A stretch of DNA of 64,000 nucleotides from Natronorubrum thiooxidans (GCF_900156475.1 NZ_FTNR01000011.1:80787-144786), one strand, 5' to 3'. Numbered from the stretch's first letter, positions 26,348-35,949 are shown. Numbers and translations: made by a program. The notes: a model not told the origin generated them from the sequence alone.

Positions 26348-27082
26348 CTACGGCCGTTGCAGTTCACCGCGGCGTTCGACGAACTCCTCCGTCTCGAGGG
26401 CGTGGTCGATGATCGCGTCGACTTCGTGGGACTCGAGGTCGTAGGCCCCGGCGGCCAGCCCTTCGACGGCACTGCGCTGCATGGGGAACTCCCGGTTTTG
26501 CAGCAAGCGGATGACCTTGCCGTACCCCTTCGGGGGGCGACTGCCGGTGGTTTTGCTCGGTGACGCCCCGATTGTGCTGTCGCTCGCACCGGTGTCGTCC
26601 GTCGACTCGTTCGTTTCGTCTTCAGCCACCGCCTCGCTGTTGTCGTCCGTTCCGGTGGATTCGAACGTGATCCCCTCCTCGAGTCTCGGTGTGGCTCGTG
26701 CGTCGGCGTCGGTGGCTTCGGCGTCCGAACTCGTCGTGTCCGGGCTGGATGTGGACGTGTGGTTCTGGACTGAGCTAGCTGCAGTGGCGACAGCTCCGGG
26801 TTCGGCGTCGACCGCCTCGGGTTCACCGTCCTCGTCACGCCCGCTCGCTTGTGACGGCTGGTCGTCACTGTGATCTACAGCCGTGTCGGCCCCCGGGACA
26901 TCACGGTCGCTGTCGAGACGGGCAAAAAGCGGCTCGAGGACTCCCTCGAGTCGAGCTTTGCAGTCGGGACAGAGCACGACACGACGCTGTTCGGTGTCCG
27001 TCGGCTCGAGTTCGGGTGGGATAACCTCGAAGGTGCCGGCGGCATCGTCGCCACAGAAGTCACAGGTTCGGAGTGCGCGCAT
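26348..27082 (-). CDS. Haloarchaeal zinc-finger protein with long acidic linker
   Basis: 244 residues from ATG 27080-27082. The N-terminus has two CxxC knuckles (CDFCGDD and CPDC about 30 residues later) forming one zinc ribbon. A disordered Ser/Thr/Asp/Glu linker covers about residues 65-170. A conserved C-terminal domain of some 65 residues (PKGYGKVIRLLQNREFPMQR ... ALETEEFVERRGEL) closes it. It looks like a nucleic-acid or protein adaptor; no function is known to me. Its stop abuts the convergent hisB stop codon. Confidence 0.75.
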   Translation of the reverse strand: MRALRTCDFCGDDAAGTFEVIPPELEPTDTEQRRVVLCPDCKARLEGVLEPLFARLDSDRDVPGADTAVDHSDDQPSQASGRDEDGEPEAVDAEPGAVATAASSVQNHTSTSSPDTTSSDAEATDADARATPRLEEGITFESTGTDDNSEAVAEDETNESTDDTGASDSTIGASPSKTTGSRPPKGYGKVIRLLQNREFPMQRSAVEGLAAGAYDLESHEVDAIIDHALETEEFVERRGELQRP

Positions 27083-27206
27083 AGGCAATGTACTGGCTGG
27101 TCCCTCAAAAACAGTCCGTCAGACGGACTGTCCGCCATCCACGACCGAGTCACGCCCGGTCGTCGCCGCTACGCGAATCGAACCATCGCTGTGGCCGATC
27201 ACCGAC

Positions 27207-27214
27207 AATTATAC
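27207..27214 (+). promoter_or_regulatory. TATA box of the HTH-ACT regulator gene
   Basis: AATTATAC ends 27 bp before the ATG at 27241, so a leaderless transcript is expected. Confidence 0.55.
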
Positions 27215-27240
27215 GATAGCCCGCATACGTTGGACAACGA

Positions 27241-27744
27241 ATGTTCGACGAGATTATGGACAAATTCGAGGGATCGCCGAGCCAGCAGGCCGTGATTCGG
27301 CTCTTACTCGAGCGTGGGTTCTCGGTCAACGACGACGGCCGCGTCGTCTCGGGTGGGATTGAAATTCCGAACACGGGGATCGCCCGCGAGATCGGCGTCG
27401 ACCGACGAGTCGTCGACTCGACGACGGACGTCATTCTCGAGGATCCCGAACTGCGGCGGATCTTTCAGAACATCTCGCAGGTGCCGAGTCTGATGGATCT
27501 CGCCCCGGTGCTCGATCTGACGGTGCTCACGATCACGCCCGCCGACGCCGAACGAAAGGGGATCGTCGCGGGAATCACTGGCACGCTGGCCGATCACGAC
27601 ATCTCGATTCGCCAGACGATCAGCGAGGACCCGGAGTTCACCGACGAACCGCGCCTCTACTTGATCACGGATCAGGAACTCCCCGGTGAGGTGATCACCG
27701 CGATTCGCGACCTCGAGTTCGTCCGGAAGATCGAGATTCAGTAG
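27241..27744 (+). CDS. HTH plus ACT-domain amino-acid regulator (COG2150 type)
   Basis: 167 residues. The first 80 residues contain a helix-turn-helix (PNTGIAREIGVDRRVVDST) preceded by a helical bundle (SQQAVIRLLLERGFSVND). Residues about 90-167 are an ACT domain (DLTVLTITPADAERKGIVAGI, DHDISIRQTISEDPEF, LYLITDQELPGEVI). This matches the archaeal 'regulator of amino-acid metabolism' family, which senses an amino acid; target genes here are unknown. It sits beside hisB and hisA, so a histidine or amino-acid link is plausible but unproven. Confidence 0.85.
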   Translation: MFDEIMDKFEGSPSQQAVIRLLLERGFSVNDDGRVVSGGIEIPNTGIAREIGVDRRVVDSTTDVILEDPELRRIFQNISQVPSLMDLAPVLDLTVLTITPADAERKGIVAGITGTLADHDISIRQTISEDPEFTDEPRLYLITDQELPGEVITAIRDLEFVRKIEIQ

Positions 27745-27747
27745 CGA

Positions 27748-28149
27748 TTACGCCGACGGCGCGACGTCGTCTGCGAACTCCTCGAGGACCACCTCGAGTG
27801 CGCTCGTGAGTTCCTCGAATCGCTCCATCGACATGGGGTCGGTCGTTACCCAGACGCCGTGGGGGCCACGGATTACCCGCGAGAGATAGCCGTTCTCGAA
27901 CATGCGAATCGTGGCCTGGTACTCGCCGAGTTGGGTGTTTCGATACGCCGACTGGGCGTGAAAGCCGAGCCGTTCGTGGTCGGCGAACCCGACCAGATCG
28001 GCCGTTCGATCGAGATCAGACCGGAGATACACCTGTGTGACGTCGTCGTCGGTGAAGTAGGTGATACTGCGCAGTTCGTCGCCGACGGTCGTTCGACAGA
28101 CGCTGCCCAGTTCGTCCGCGAGCGTTGGGTCGATCGGCTCGTCTCCCAT
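27748..28149 (-). CDS. Conserved haloarchaeal protein of unknown function
   Basis: 133 residues from ATG 28147-28149 (MGDEPIDPTLADELG). A TATA-like TTATTA (minus strand) at 28174-28179, 25 bp upstream, supports this start over a longer frame. It is mixed alpha/beta: RSITYFTDDDVTQVYLRSDL, then LGEYQATIRMFENGYLSRVI and GVWVTTDPMSMERFEEL. It resembles the small single-domain haloarchaeal proteins without assigned function. It converges with the HTH-ACT gene with 3 bp between stop codons. Confidence 0.75.
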   Translation of the reverse strand: MGDEPIDPTLADELGSVCRTTVGDELRSITYFTDDDVTQVYLRSDLDRTADLVGFADHERLGFHAQSAYRNTQLGEYQATIRMFENGYLSRVIRGPHGVWVTTDPMSMERFEELTSALEVVLEEFADDVAPSA

Positions 28150-28357
28150 ACGGATTGATAGCACACTCCATGCTAATAACGTACTGATCGCCGTAGTTTT
28201 GGCCGCCATCGTTTAACGCAATCGACACTCGAGATCGTCTTCGAGCCCGCTTGATGGGGACCGATGGGCTCTTTTCGGCCGCGACCGCAGTGCCCGCCAT
28301 GAGCAAGCGACAGCGATGGGGGCGCCGTCACGCTCGAGACCGACGGGGTGAGGACGG

Positions 28358-28978
28358 GTGAGCCGAACCTACCGGACCGTCGCGGAGCCGGCCACCGCGG
28401 AGTTCGTCGTGCAGGGCTCGGAGTTTCTCGGCCACATCCGCCCCGTCGACTCCGTCGCGGCCGCCGAGTCGTTCATCGACGCCGTCAGCGAGGAGTACGC
28501 CGACGCGACTCACAACGTCCCTGCCTACCGGGTGCGGACCGGCGACGAGGGCGACCCCGACAGCCAGTTCCTCCGGGAGTACTCGAGCGACGAGGGCGAA
28601 CCCTCCGGCTCGGCGGGCAAACCCGCGCTGAACGTCCTCACCCAGCAGGACATCGAGAACATTGCCGTCGTCGTCACACGCTACTACGGCGGGACGAACC
28701 TCGGCGTCGGCGGGCTCGTCCGGGCGTACTCGAAGGCCGTGAAAGACGCCGTCGAGGCGGCGGGCGTCGTCGAGCAGCGCCCCCACGAGCGCGTTGCGAT
28801 CACCGTCGCCTACGACGACTCAGGAACGGTGCGCGGCATCGTCGAGAGCGAGGGGTACGAGTTCGAGGCCGACTATCAGGCCGACGTCTCCTTCGACGTG
28901 CGGGTGCCACTTGAGGAAGCCGACGCGTTCCGGGACCGCCTCCGGAGTGCGACAAGCGGGCGCGTCGACCTTGAGTGA
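28358..28978 (+). CDS. IMPACT/YigZ family protein (UPF0029)
   Basis: 206 residues from a GTG at 28358. The signature is QFLREYSSDEGEPSGSAGKPAL, then VVVTRYYGGTNLGVGGLVRAYS, exactly the YigZ/IMPACT pattern in the N-terminal domain, and a C-terminal domain of DUF1949 type. Members are implicated in translation control in eukaryotes and are of uncertain function in prokaryotes. It lies between unrelated genes, 20 bp before a convergent membrane protein gene. Confidence 0.92.
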   Translation: MSRTYRTVAEPATAEFVVQGSEFLGHIRPVDSVAAAESFIDAVSEEYADATHNVPAYRVRTGDEGDPDSQFLREYSSDEGEPSGSAGKPALNVLTQQDIENIAVVVTRYYGGTNLGVGGLVRAYSKAVKDAVEAAGVVEQRPHERVAITVAYDDSGTVRGIVESEGYEFEADYQADVSFDVRVPLEEADAFRDRLRSATSGRVDLE

Positions 28979-28998
28979 GCCGGTGCGTCTCCGGCGGC

Positions 28999-29859
28999 CT
29001 ACGACGCCTCCTGCGCTGCCAGCCGTCGATCGATCGCCTCGAGGAACGCGTCCGGATCCTCGAGTTCGCCGCGGCCGAAGCGAACGTCGCGGAGCCGGCG
29101 GTCGACGACGACGTCGCCGCGTTGCATGCGCACGTGGTTGATCTCGTCCCAGCAGACGAGCGACCGGGTGTACGGTCGTCGTTTGACGAGTCCTGCGTCG
29201 TAAAATCGGATCTCGGTGCGGTCGACACCGGGCCCGATCTGCCACCGGCCGTCGACGAGACAGTTTCCGACCCAGAGCCCGCCGAGGCTCACCCACAAAA
29301 GCGCTTGCAGCCAGTTGCCGACGACAGCGTTGCCCGCCGCCAAGAGCAGATACAGGCCGACGAGAATCCCGTCCGTTTTCAGCGAGCCGGGTGGCTCCCA
29401 CGCCCATGTGGCATCGGGGTCGCCGTCGATGGCCCGACCGACGTACCGGTTTTCGGCCAGTTGCGAGAGCATGTGCCCCGTCACGAACACGAGGATCGCC
29501 GACGGGAGCGCCACGGCGTCGACGTACGACTCGAGGCCAGCGAGCCACGCGCCGACGACGACCAACCCCAGCGGCACGACGGGGCCGACGAGCGCGAGTC
29601 GTCGAGCGAACGTGCGACCGAGACGGGTCGGGAGCTGTCGATCGACGCTCGCAAGCGCGAGTCCACCGCCGGCGCCGCCGACGAAGCCGCCCGCGTACGT
29701 CGTGGCGAGGACGGTCGGCGAGTCACTCGCCAGCGCGGCGGCTGTCGTCACGACGCCCGCGAGGAGCGCCCCGCCGTAGACGGCGGCGACAAGCTGGAAC
29801 GCGACGTCCGGTGCGTCGTCACGTCCGTCGATCGAATCCGCTGCGTTACTGACGGCCAC
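28999..29859 (-). CDS. Membrane protein with C-terminal PH-like domain
   Basis: 286 residues from a GTG at 29859. Six or so membrane helices come first (FQLVAAVYGGALLAGVV ... GLYLLLAAGNAVVGNW). The C-terminal 90 residues resemble a small bPH-like fold: IGPGVDRTEIRFYDAGLVKR then SLVCWDEINHVRMQRGDVVVD, DPDAFLEAIDRRL. Function unknown. Two other proteins of a similar membrane-plus-PH type are in the window (39005 and 55485). Confidence 0.75.
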   Translation of the reverse strand: MAVSNAADSIDGRDDAPDVAFQLVAAVYGGALLAGVVTTAAALASDSPTVLATTYAGGFVGGAGGGLALASVDRQLPTRLGRTFARRLALVGPVVPLGLVVVGAWLAGLESYVDAVALPSAILVFVTGHMLSQLAENRYVGRAIDGDPDATWAWEPPGSLKTDGILVGLYLLLAAGNAVVGNWLQALLWVSLGGLWVGNCLVDGRWQIGPGVDRTEIRFYDAGLVKRRPYTRSLVCWDEINHVRMQRGDVVVDRRLRDVRFGRGELEDPDAFLEAIDRRLAAQEAS

Positions 29860-30002
29860 TACCGGACAATCGCCGTGCTCGAGTCATAATAGTTGCTCAA
29901 TGCGGTGTCTCGAACCGGTGGTTGACGGCTGGCGGTCATGTCTGATACTCGAAGACGAACTAGCTGGCGCAAAAAACGGACGAGCGGAGACTGGCGACGG
30001 TC

Positions 30003-32705
30003 TCAGGCGTCGCCCGCAGTCGGGGAGGTGACAGCGGACTCGGCCGTCTCATCGCGTTTCCCACCCTTCCGTGCGCGCGAGCGGTTGCTGTAGCTCAGGC
30101 CGGCGAGCAACACCAGCCCGACGGCGCGAAGCGGGAAGGTCACCGCGAAGGTGGTCAGCGAGAGGTTGACTCCGGCGACGGCCGCCAGCCCTTCGACGAC
30201 GAGCAAGAGCAGTTCCGGCACCATCAACAACACCGAGGCGAGCGAGTAGGCGATCCGCTCGACGGACGAAACGCTCGAGTACTGGTGTCCGATGATCGTC
30301 ACGCCGAGGGCGTAGACGCCGAGGAACATCCCGACGACGGGGATCACGACTGCGGGGAGGAAGAAGCCGAGGTCGGTAACGTCGGCCCAGCCGATGACGT
30401 TCCAGCCCTCCGTTCCCTGTCGGAGCATGAGGATGCCGGGCGAGAAGACGAACGCAAACGGCACCAGGATCTTGTTCAGCGAGAGCAAGAACGCGGTGAT
30501 CGCCGTCTTGAGTTCGTCGGCCTTGGCGACGCCAGCGCCAGCGAACGCCGCGACGGCGACCGGCGGCGTGACGTCGGCCATGAGCCCGAAGTAGAGGATA
30601 AAGAGGTGGCCGGCCAGCACCGCGATGCCGACGTCTCGAATCGGCGTCTCGAGCATCGCGACGAGGATGATATACATCGCGGTCGTCGGCATCCCCATGC
30701 CGAAGATGATCGCGGCGAAGCCAGTCAACACGAGCAGGATCAGGGTCGACCCGCCGCTGACGGCGTTGATGAGCGCCGCGAGGTTGGGCCCAAGGCCGGA
30801 GACGCTGATGACCCCCGGCACGACGCCGGCGGCGGCGACGGCGACGACGACAGTTGTCGCGGTTCGCGCGCCGGATTCCATCGATTTGCCGATGAACATC
30901 GCGTACCGGTAGGCTCGGTTTGAGGCCAGTTTCGGCCGCCCGATTGTCGTCGCGGTCCGCGTGGCGGCCGTCTCGACGTCGTCTTGGAACTCGAGCAGCG
31001 GCGCGTCACCGTGCGGTCGAGCGAGCAAGAACGCGACGCTGACGAGGATCACGATCGTTCCGAGATCCGACACCGCTGCGGTCGCGGCCGCACCAATCGT
31101 GTACGCGTCGGCGGCCGTGCCAGCGCCGGCGAGCGTCTGCAGTGCCGAGACGAGGCCGCCGCCGGCGACCGCGTAGGCTGCGGTCTGTGCTAGATACAGC
31201 GCCCCGATCGTGCCGAACAGCGGGACACGCGTTCGGTCGTTGTAAGCGGCGACGACAGCGAGCAAGGCGACAACGGCGACGATCGTATACCAGCCGGCCC
31301 GATTGATCGAGAATCGGGCAATGACGAGGAAGTACAACAGGAGGACGATCGGGAGCAGATAGAACCAGCCGGACCGAAGTTCCGCGATCGGATTCGGGAG
31401 GTCATCTTTCGAGAGGCCGCCGATACTACCCCGAACGGCTTCGAAGTGGACCATGATCCACATCCCGAAGAAGAAGGCAATCGCGGGCAGCGTCGCGGCG
31501 ATGATGACGTCCCCGTAGGCCGTCCCCGTGAACTCGACGATGAGGAACGCAGCGGCCCCCATTACCGGCGGGAGCATCTGGCCGCCGGATGACGACGACG
31601 ACTCGACGGCCCCGGAGAACTCGGGGGAGTACCCGGCTCGCTTCATCAGCGGGATCGTGAACGCGCCCGTCGTGACGGTGTTCGCGATCGACGATCCGGA
31701 GAGCATCCCCATGAAGCCACTCGAGACGACGCTCGCTTTGGCCGGGCCGCCGCGTTTCGTCCCGGTTAGCGAGTACGCGAGATCGATGAACCACTTACCC
31801 GCGCCGCTCATCTCGAGGAACGCCCCGAAGAGGATGAAGATGTAGATGAAACGAACGCTGACGGTGACGGGCGTGCTCATCATCCCCGCTTCCGTGATGT
31901 ACCAGAGGTTGTAGACGATGTTCCCCCAGCTTTCGGGCTGGATCGCCAGCGCCCCGATGGCCGAATCGCTCGGGATAACATACCCCCAGCGAGCGTAGAC
32001 GATGAACGACGCGATCAGCGACATGAGCACGATGCCGAGCGTTCGTCGGGTCGCCTCGAGTACCAGCAGGATGCCGACGATGCCGAGCAGGTAGCCATAG
32101 GAGACGCCGTCGAGCGGAATTCCGACCGCAGCGAGGGTCGTCACGACCGGCTCGAGCGTCGGGTAGAGCTCGTGGATCGGACGGACGCCCTGAATGCCGA
32201 AAAGGGACATTCGCTGGATCTCGTCGTACTCGGTGACGGTGTAATAGACGGGAAGCAACGAGAGACCGATAAGCACGACGTCGAGCGGTGTCACCCGACG
32301 AAGGTCCCGATCGACCGCCGCCCAGCGAACGCCGTCGCCGAGTCGCTCGACGACGCTGGTTACCGCACTCTCCGTTCCGAATCGGTCACGGACGGCGGCC
32401 TCGAGTGCGCCGAGCCGTCTGGCGACGAAGCCGTCGCCCCGACTCGCCGGGAACAACAGGAGCGCAAGCACCAGCGCGAACGTTACGTGGATCGTGTTGA
32501 CTTGCAGTTGCTGGAGCGATCCGAACGGGCCGAACTGATAGCTTTGGGCGGCGATCCAGAGCTGAAACGCCGAGAACCCAATCGCGATCAGCGCGACGAG
32601 CGCAGCGATAGTGCCGCGGTGGGTTCGACTCCGCTCGATCTCCTGTAATACGTCGTCCTGTTCGTCGTCCGAGAGGGTCTCCGTCTCGCGGTTGTCTACG
32701 CTCAT
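30003..32705 (-). CDS. TRAP transporter fused 4TM/12TM permease (TAXI type)
   Basis: About 900 residues from ATG 32703-32705 (MSVDNRETETL). The N-terminal part holds the small-subunit helices and the long C-terminal part the large subunit. SSGGQMLPPVMGAAAFLI, MGMPTTAMYIILVAML and LMADVTPPVAVAAFAGAG are the DctM-type signatures. TRAP systems use an ion gradient and a periplasmic-type binding protein instead of ATP. It is the third gene of a three-gene operon with the DUF1850 gene (10 bp upstream) and the TAXI binding protein. TAXI substrates (often glutamate or other carboxylates) cannot be read here. Confidence 0.93.
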   Translation of the reverse strand: MSVDNRETETLSDDEQDDVLQEIERSRTHRGTIAALVALIAIGFSAFQLWIAAQSYQFGPFGSLQQLQVNTIHVTFALVLALLLFPASRGDGFVARRLGALEAAVRDRFGTESAVTSVVERLGDGVRWAAVDRDLRRVTPLDVVLIGLSLLPVYYTVTEYDEIQRMSLFGIQGVRPIHELYPTLEPVVTTLAAVGIPLDGVSYGYLLGIVGILLVLEATRRTLGIVLMSLIASFIVYARWGYVIPSDSAIGALAIQPESWGNIVYNLWYITEAGMMSTPVTVSVRFIYIFILFGAFLEMSGAGKWFIDLAYSLTGTKRGGPAKASVVSSGFMGMLSGSSIANTVTTGAFTIPLMKRAGYSPEFSGAVESSSSSGGQMLPPVMGAAAFLIVEFTGTAYGDVIIAATLPAIAFFFGMWIMVHFEAVRGSIGGLSKDDLPNPIAELRSGWFYLLPIVLLLYFLVIARFSINRAGWYTIVAVVALLAVVAAYNDRTRVPLFGTIGALYLAQTAAYAVAGGGLVSALQTLAGAGTAADAYTIGAAATAAVSDLGTIVILVSVAFLLARPHGDAPLLEFQDDVETAATRTATTIGRPKLASNRAYRYAMFIGKSMESGARTATTVVVAVAAAGVVPGVISVSGLGPNLAALINAVSGGSTLILLVLTGFAAIIFGMGMPTTAMYIILVAMLETPIRDVGIAVLAGHLFILYFGLMADVTPPVAVAAFAGAGVAKADELKTAITAFLLSLNKILVPFAFVFSPGILMLRQGTEGWNVIGWADVTDLGFFLPAVVIPVVGMFLGVYALGVTIIGHQYSSVSSVERIAYSLASVLLMVPELLLLVVEGLAAVAGVNLSLTTFAVTFPLRAVGLVLLAGLSYSNRSRARKGGKRDETAESAVTSPTAGDA

Positions 32706-32714
32706 AGCTAGCAA

Positions 32715-33245
32715 TCAATGAATCAGTTGTGAGGACCGATCGTCGACCTGGAGGTCCAGCGGCAACTGGCCCGGGAGTCGCTGCTCGGTCACCGAAATGA
32801 CGACCGAGCCATCGGTCATTGCGACCAGATCGTGTCGCTCGTCGTCGACGACGAGCTCGTGACCGGGAACGGGCCGCGGTGCGACGACGACGTCGTCGTA
32901 GGATTCGTTTATCCAGAGCTCGAATCCGTCCCCGTCCGCAGTCCGCGTGATATTTTCGTCCGTCGGTAATCCAGCGCCGTGTGAGTGGAAGACCGTCCGC
33001 TCCATGCGAAGCGTTGGGCCGTCCACGACGTAGATATCATCGACCGGCGTTTTCTCGACGCTGTGTGTGTAGGTGAGGGTTACGTTCGTGCCGTCGTCGA
33101 CCGGTTCTTCGAGCAGCGTCTCCCCGGAGTCGGCGTCGGTGACGACGAGCGTCTGCTCCGGCGGGACCGCAGCGAGGACGACTCCAGTTGCTATCAGAAC
33201 GGCGACAACGACGACGACAACGTATCGGTGAATCGGGAAATGCAC
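32715..33245 (-). CDS. DUF1850-type accessory protein of TAXI-TRAP operon
   Basis: 176 residues from GTG 33243-33245. A membrane helix (YVVVVVVAVLIATGVVLA) is followed by a beta-rich external domain (LTYTHSVEKTPVDDIYVVDG, ... FHSHGAGLPTDEN). HSVEKTPVxDIY with HSHGAGLP is the signature of DUF1850, nearly always found between the TAXI binding protein and the fused permease. It lies 10 bp before the permease start and 34 bp after the binding protein stop. Its biochemical role is unknown; it may aid assembly. Confidence 0.85.
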   Translation of the reverse strand: MHFPIHRYVVVVVVAVLIATGVVLAAVPPEQTLVVTDADSGETLLEEPVDDGTNVTLTYTHSVEKTPVDDIYVVDGPTLRMERTVFHSHGAGLPTDENITRTADGDGFELWINESYDDVVVAPRPVPGHELVVDDERHDLVAMTDGSVVISVTEQRLPGQLPLDLQVDDRSSQLIH

Positions 33246-33278
33246 GACTGTGAACTGTCGGCTGTGCCGAGCCGATGG

Positions 33279-34220
33279 TTAGTTGAAGTACGCTTCTGCA
33301 CCGGGGTGGAGGTCGATCGGCATCCCGTCCTGTGCCGTCTCAACGTCGATGAACTCCGTTTTCCGCGACACGTCGTCGAGGTTCTCGAAGATCGCTTCCG
33401 TCACCGCTTCGACGACGTCCTCGTCGACACCCTCGTGTGTGGCGATCATCGCCTGCACCGAGACCGTTTCGACGTCTTCTTCGACACCGTCGTAGCTGTC
33501 TGCCGGAATCGTGTCCTCGGCGAACCACTCGGCTTCGCCCATGACTGCGTCGCGCGTGTCGCCGCTGATCTCGACCAGCGAGATGTCGTTGGTCGTCGCG
33601 AGGTTCTCGACGGAGCCGGCGGGCCAGCCCGCGACGACGAACGCAGCGTCGATGTCGCCGTCACTGATCTGGTCGGTCGCCGTATCGAAGTCGGCGTTCT
33701 GTTCGTCGAAGTCGCCCTCGCTGATGCCAGCGGACTCGAGGATCTGCAGGGCGTTGACCTGCGTGCCGCTGCCGGCGTCGCCGGTGTTGACCGTCTGTCC
33801 CTCGAGGTCGTCGATCGTCTCGATGCCCGAGTCGGCCTGCGTGATGACGTGGATCGTCTCGGGGTACAGCGACGCGACCCCGCGGAGGTTCGTCATCTCG
33901 GTGCCCTGAAGCTCCTCGATGCCGGTGCCAGTGTACGCGAAGTGGGCGACGTCGTTTTGAATCAGCGCGAAGTCGGCTTCCTCGCGGTTGAGACTCCCGA
34001 CGTTTGCGGTACTTGCGCCGGTCGACTGGACCTGCAGCGAGTAATCCGTCTCCGCGTCGACGATCGTCTTGAAGTCACCGGACAGCGGGTAGTAGGTCCC
34101 GCCCTGACCGCCGGCGTGCCACGAAAGCTGGTTGCTGTTGTCACCGTCGCCACCGAGACAGCCGGCCAGCCCGGCGAGTCCCGCGGCACCGCTCAGTGCG
34201 ATGAAATTCCGCCTCTTCAT
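33279..34220 (-). CDS. TAXI-family TRAP solute-binding lipoprotein
   Basis: 313 residues from ATG 34218-34220. The N-terminus MKRRNFIALSGAAGLAGLAGC has the twin arginine and the lipobox cysteine, so it is exported by Tat and lipid-anchored. The binding protein reads WHAGGQGGTYYPLSGDF, STGASTANVGSLN, NTGDAGSGTQVNALQIL, IDAAFVVAGWPAGS, the TAXI signature. It collects the substrate outside and delivers it to the permease encoded downstream at 30003. An AT-rich region upstream at 34230-34320 probably contains the operon promoter. Confidence 0.93.
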   Translation of the reverse strand: MKRRNFIALSGAAGLAGLAGCLGGDGDNSNQLSWHAGGQGGTYYPLSGDFKTIVDAETDYSLQVQSTGASTANVGSLNREEADFALIQNDVAHFAYTGTGIEELQGTEMTNLRGVASLYPETIHVITQADSGIETIDDLEGQTVNTGDAGSGTQVNALQILESAGISEGDFDEQNADFDTATDQISDGDIDAAFVVAGWPAGSVENLATTNDISLVEISGDTRDAVMGEAEWFAEDTIPADSYDGVEEDVETVSVQAMIATHEGVDEDVVEAVTEAIFENLDDVSRKTEFIDVETAQDGMPIDLHPGAEAYFN

Positions 34221-34659
34221 ATGTCCAACCATACTCGTTTTTATCTATAGTCTGTTAATAGCTGCTTCGATCTCCCTTATCATTGTGAACAATTCACTGT
34301 TTTCATCTGAAATATGCTTGTTCACTCACGAGTCAATGAACTATCGTATTCGGATACCCGTCCGCCCCTTCAAGTCGCGCTACGGCCTCATATCGTCCCA
34401 ACAGAACGAATTTGCACACCCATTGCATAGCCGGTATGCGATAGCGTCTACATTGACGTTCGGTGACTGCGAAACCGTCGTTCCATGGACACCGCGTTCG
34501 CGAAAATCCGGTAGCCGATGGCGGTCGGAAAGGTCCGTTTCGGTTGGACTCGAACGCTGTCCAACCGGCTGTAACCGCCGCTGGATCCGAGTTCGACCGG
34601 AAACGAGGGGGTTCGGGTGCGGGGAAACCACTACAATCGCGCCACTCGTGTGAACGTGT
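34221..34659. other. 439-bp intergenic region with divergent promoters
   Basis: No gene recognised. The first 100 bp are AT-rich and hold the TRAP operon promoter. The rest is ordinary GC and no tRNA or repeat was found. Confidence 0.4.
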
Positions 34660-34860
34660 ATGGACAAGAACGTCGGTGGATTCGATCGCATGCTGCGAAT
34701 CGGCCTCGGAATCGTGCTGCTGGTGGTTGGCTACCGGAATCGAGACCGAACGGGTGGAACGCTCGCGTTCATCGCCGGCAGTGATATTATCGGGACCGCG
34801 ATCATCCAGCGCTGTCCAGTGAACGCGCTCGTCGGGCTCGATACCTCGAGTACCAATTGA
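34660..34860 (+). CDS. Small membrane protein, DUF2892 (YgaP-type) family
   Basis: 66 residues. The pattern NVGGFDRMLRIGLGIVLLVVG with GTLAFIAGSDIIGTAIIQRCPVNALVG is the DUF2892 family, two membrane helices with a conserved RxCP near the C-terminus. Homologues are often fused to or beside rhodanese domains; here it stands alone. A possible role in sulfur metabolism is inference. Confidence 0.85.
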   Translation: MDKNVGGFDRMLRIGLGIVLLVVGYRNRDRTGGTLAFIAGSDIIGTAIIQRCPVNALVGLDTSSTN

Positions 34861-34951
34861 TAACGAGCACCGCCCGTGGGTCAGCGCTGCCAGCTATCGG
34901 TAGTCGAGATTAGGGTTGTCGACCAGCATCTTACACAGCGATCAGTACAAG

Positions 34952-35353
34952 TCATGCAGATATCAGGGTGTCCATCGAACTTTCAAGCCACTGGGAAACT
35001 CTTTCTCGGTAGACTGCTTCGGGGTCAAGAGCTACGCAGTGAACCGTCCAGCAGTCACCCCGCTCAATGCCGATCTTGTAATCGTTCCGACAGTTCGTAT
35101 TGGGTCCCTGCCTTCCGTCAGGGCCACAACAGTCACAGGAGACGTCCTTATCTAGTGTCGTTTCGACCATGCCCTCCGGATTTAGCAGGGGCCAGCCGTC
35201 TGCCCCCGGAACGGGGTTATCATCAGGATTCTCTAAATAGAATCCCTCCGGTAGGTAATCCGGCTCACCAGCGCCCAATTTTGCGAGCTCTATCCCGCTT
35301 TCTCTCTCGTTGAGTAGTGTCTCGTCAGTGAGCTTGGTTACCAGCTGAGTCAC
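34952..35353 (-). CDS. Cys-rich protein of unknown function
   Basis: 133 residues from a GTG at 35351-35353. The N-terminal half is acidic (ELAKLGAGEPDYLPEGFYLEN) and the second half has a six-cysteine cluster in CDCCGPDGRQGPNTNC and CWTVHC, suggesting a metal site. Local GC is lower than in neighbouring genes and it has no neighbour on the same strand, so acquisition by transfer is possible. I do not recognise a family. Confidence 0.55.
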   Translation of the reverse strand: MTQLVTKLTDETLLNERESGIELAKLGAGEPDYLPEGFYLENPDDNPVPGADGWPLLNPEGMVETTLDKDVSCDCCGPDGRQGPNTNCRNDYKIGIERGDCWTVHCVALDPEAVYRERVSQWLESSMDTLISA

Positions 35354-35574
35354 AGCTGCACCACATTCCTGTCACCGATAGACGGTCATGATTCTAGTTT
35401 GAACCTACCTGATGATATATATTTGTCCGATTCTTGCTTGTCTCCTACCCGGCGGAGAGAGAAGTTGTCCTATCTGGTAGATTGACCAACAGTACATCCG
35501 CACGTGTAATGAATGGATCCGGTAGCGTGGTCCCACCTCGAGGCACCATCCTGAACCCGTCCGCCCACTGATTA

Positions 35575-35949
35575 CTACTCGTCGGGCTCGTATGCGACCG
35601 CGTCGTCGGACGGCGGTGCACCGATTGCGATGACTTCGACCGCTTCGTCGGCACTGTCGGGATTGTACGCTCGATGGGGTGCTTCGGTATCGGCTGCGAA
35701 CACCTCGCCCTCGAGCACCTCGAACTCGCCGTCGGGCGTCTCGACGTGCAACGTGCCCGAGACCACGACGAACGCTTCCTCTTGATGCTCGTGGTAGTGA
35801 TACGCCAGTGGAAGCTGTTCGCCCGGCTCGGCGCGGAAGCGGTTAATCGCGACGGTCGTCAGCCCCGCCGCCTCGCTCAGCCGGCGCAGCTCACAGGGTC
35901 GGTCTTCGACTGGCTCGAGGTCGTCGGGATCGACGACGCGGTAGTTCAT
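35575..35949 (-). CDS. Cupin-domain protein
   Basis: 124 residues. Cupin motif 1 reads YHYHEHQEEAFVVVSGTLHVETPDG and motif 2 is EVFAADTEAPHRAYNP, with the HxH...E and H metal ligands present. It is a single-domain cupin that could bind a metal and small sugar or acid substrates; enzyme activity is not predictable. It sits upstream (on the other side) of upp with 77 bp between stop and stop. Confidence 0.85.
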   Translation of the reverse strand: MNYRVVDPDDLEPVEDRPCELRRLSEAAGLTTVAINRFRAEPGEQLPLAYHYHEHQEEAFVVVSGTLHVETPDGEFEVLEGEVFAADTEAPHRAYNPDSADEAVEVIAIGAPPSDDAVAYEPDE

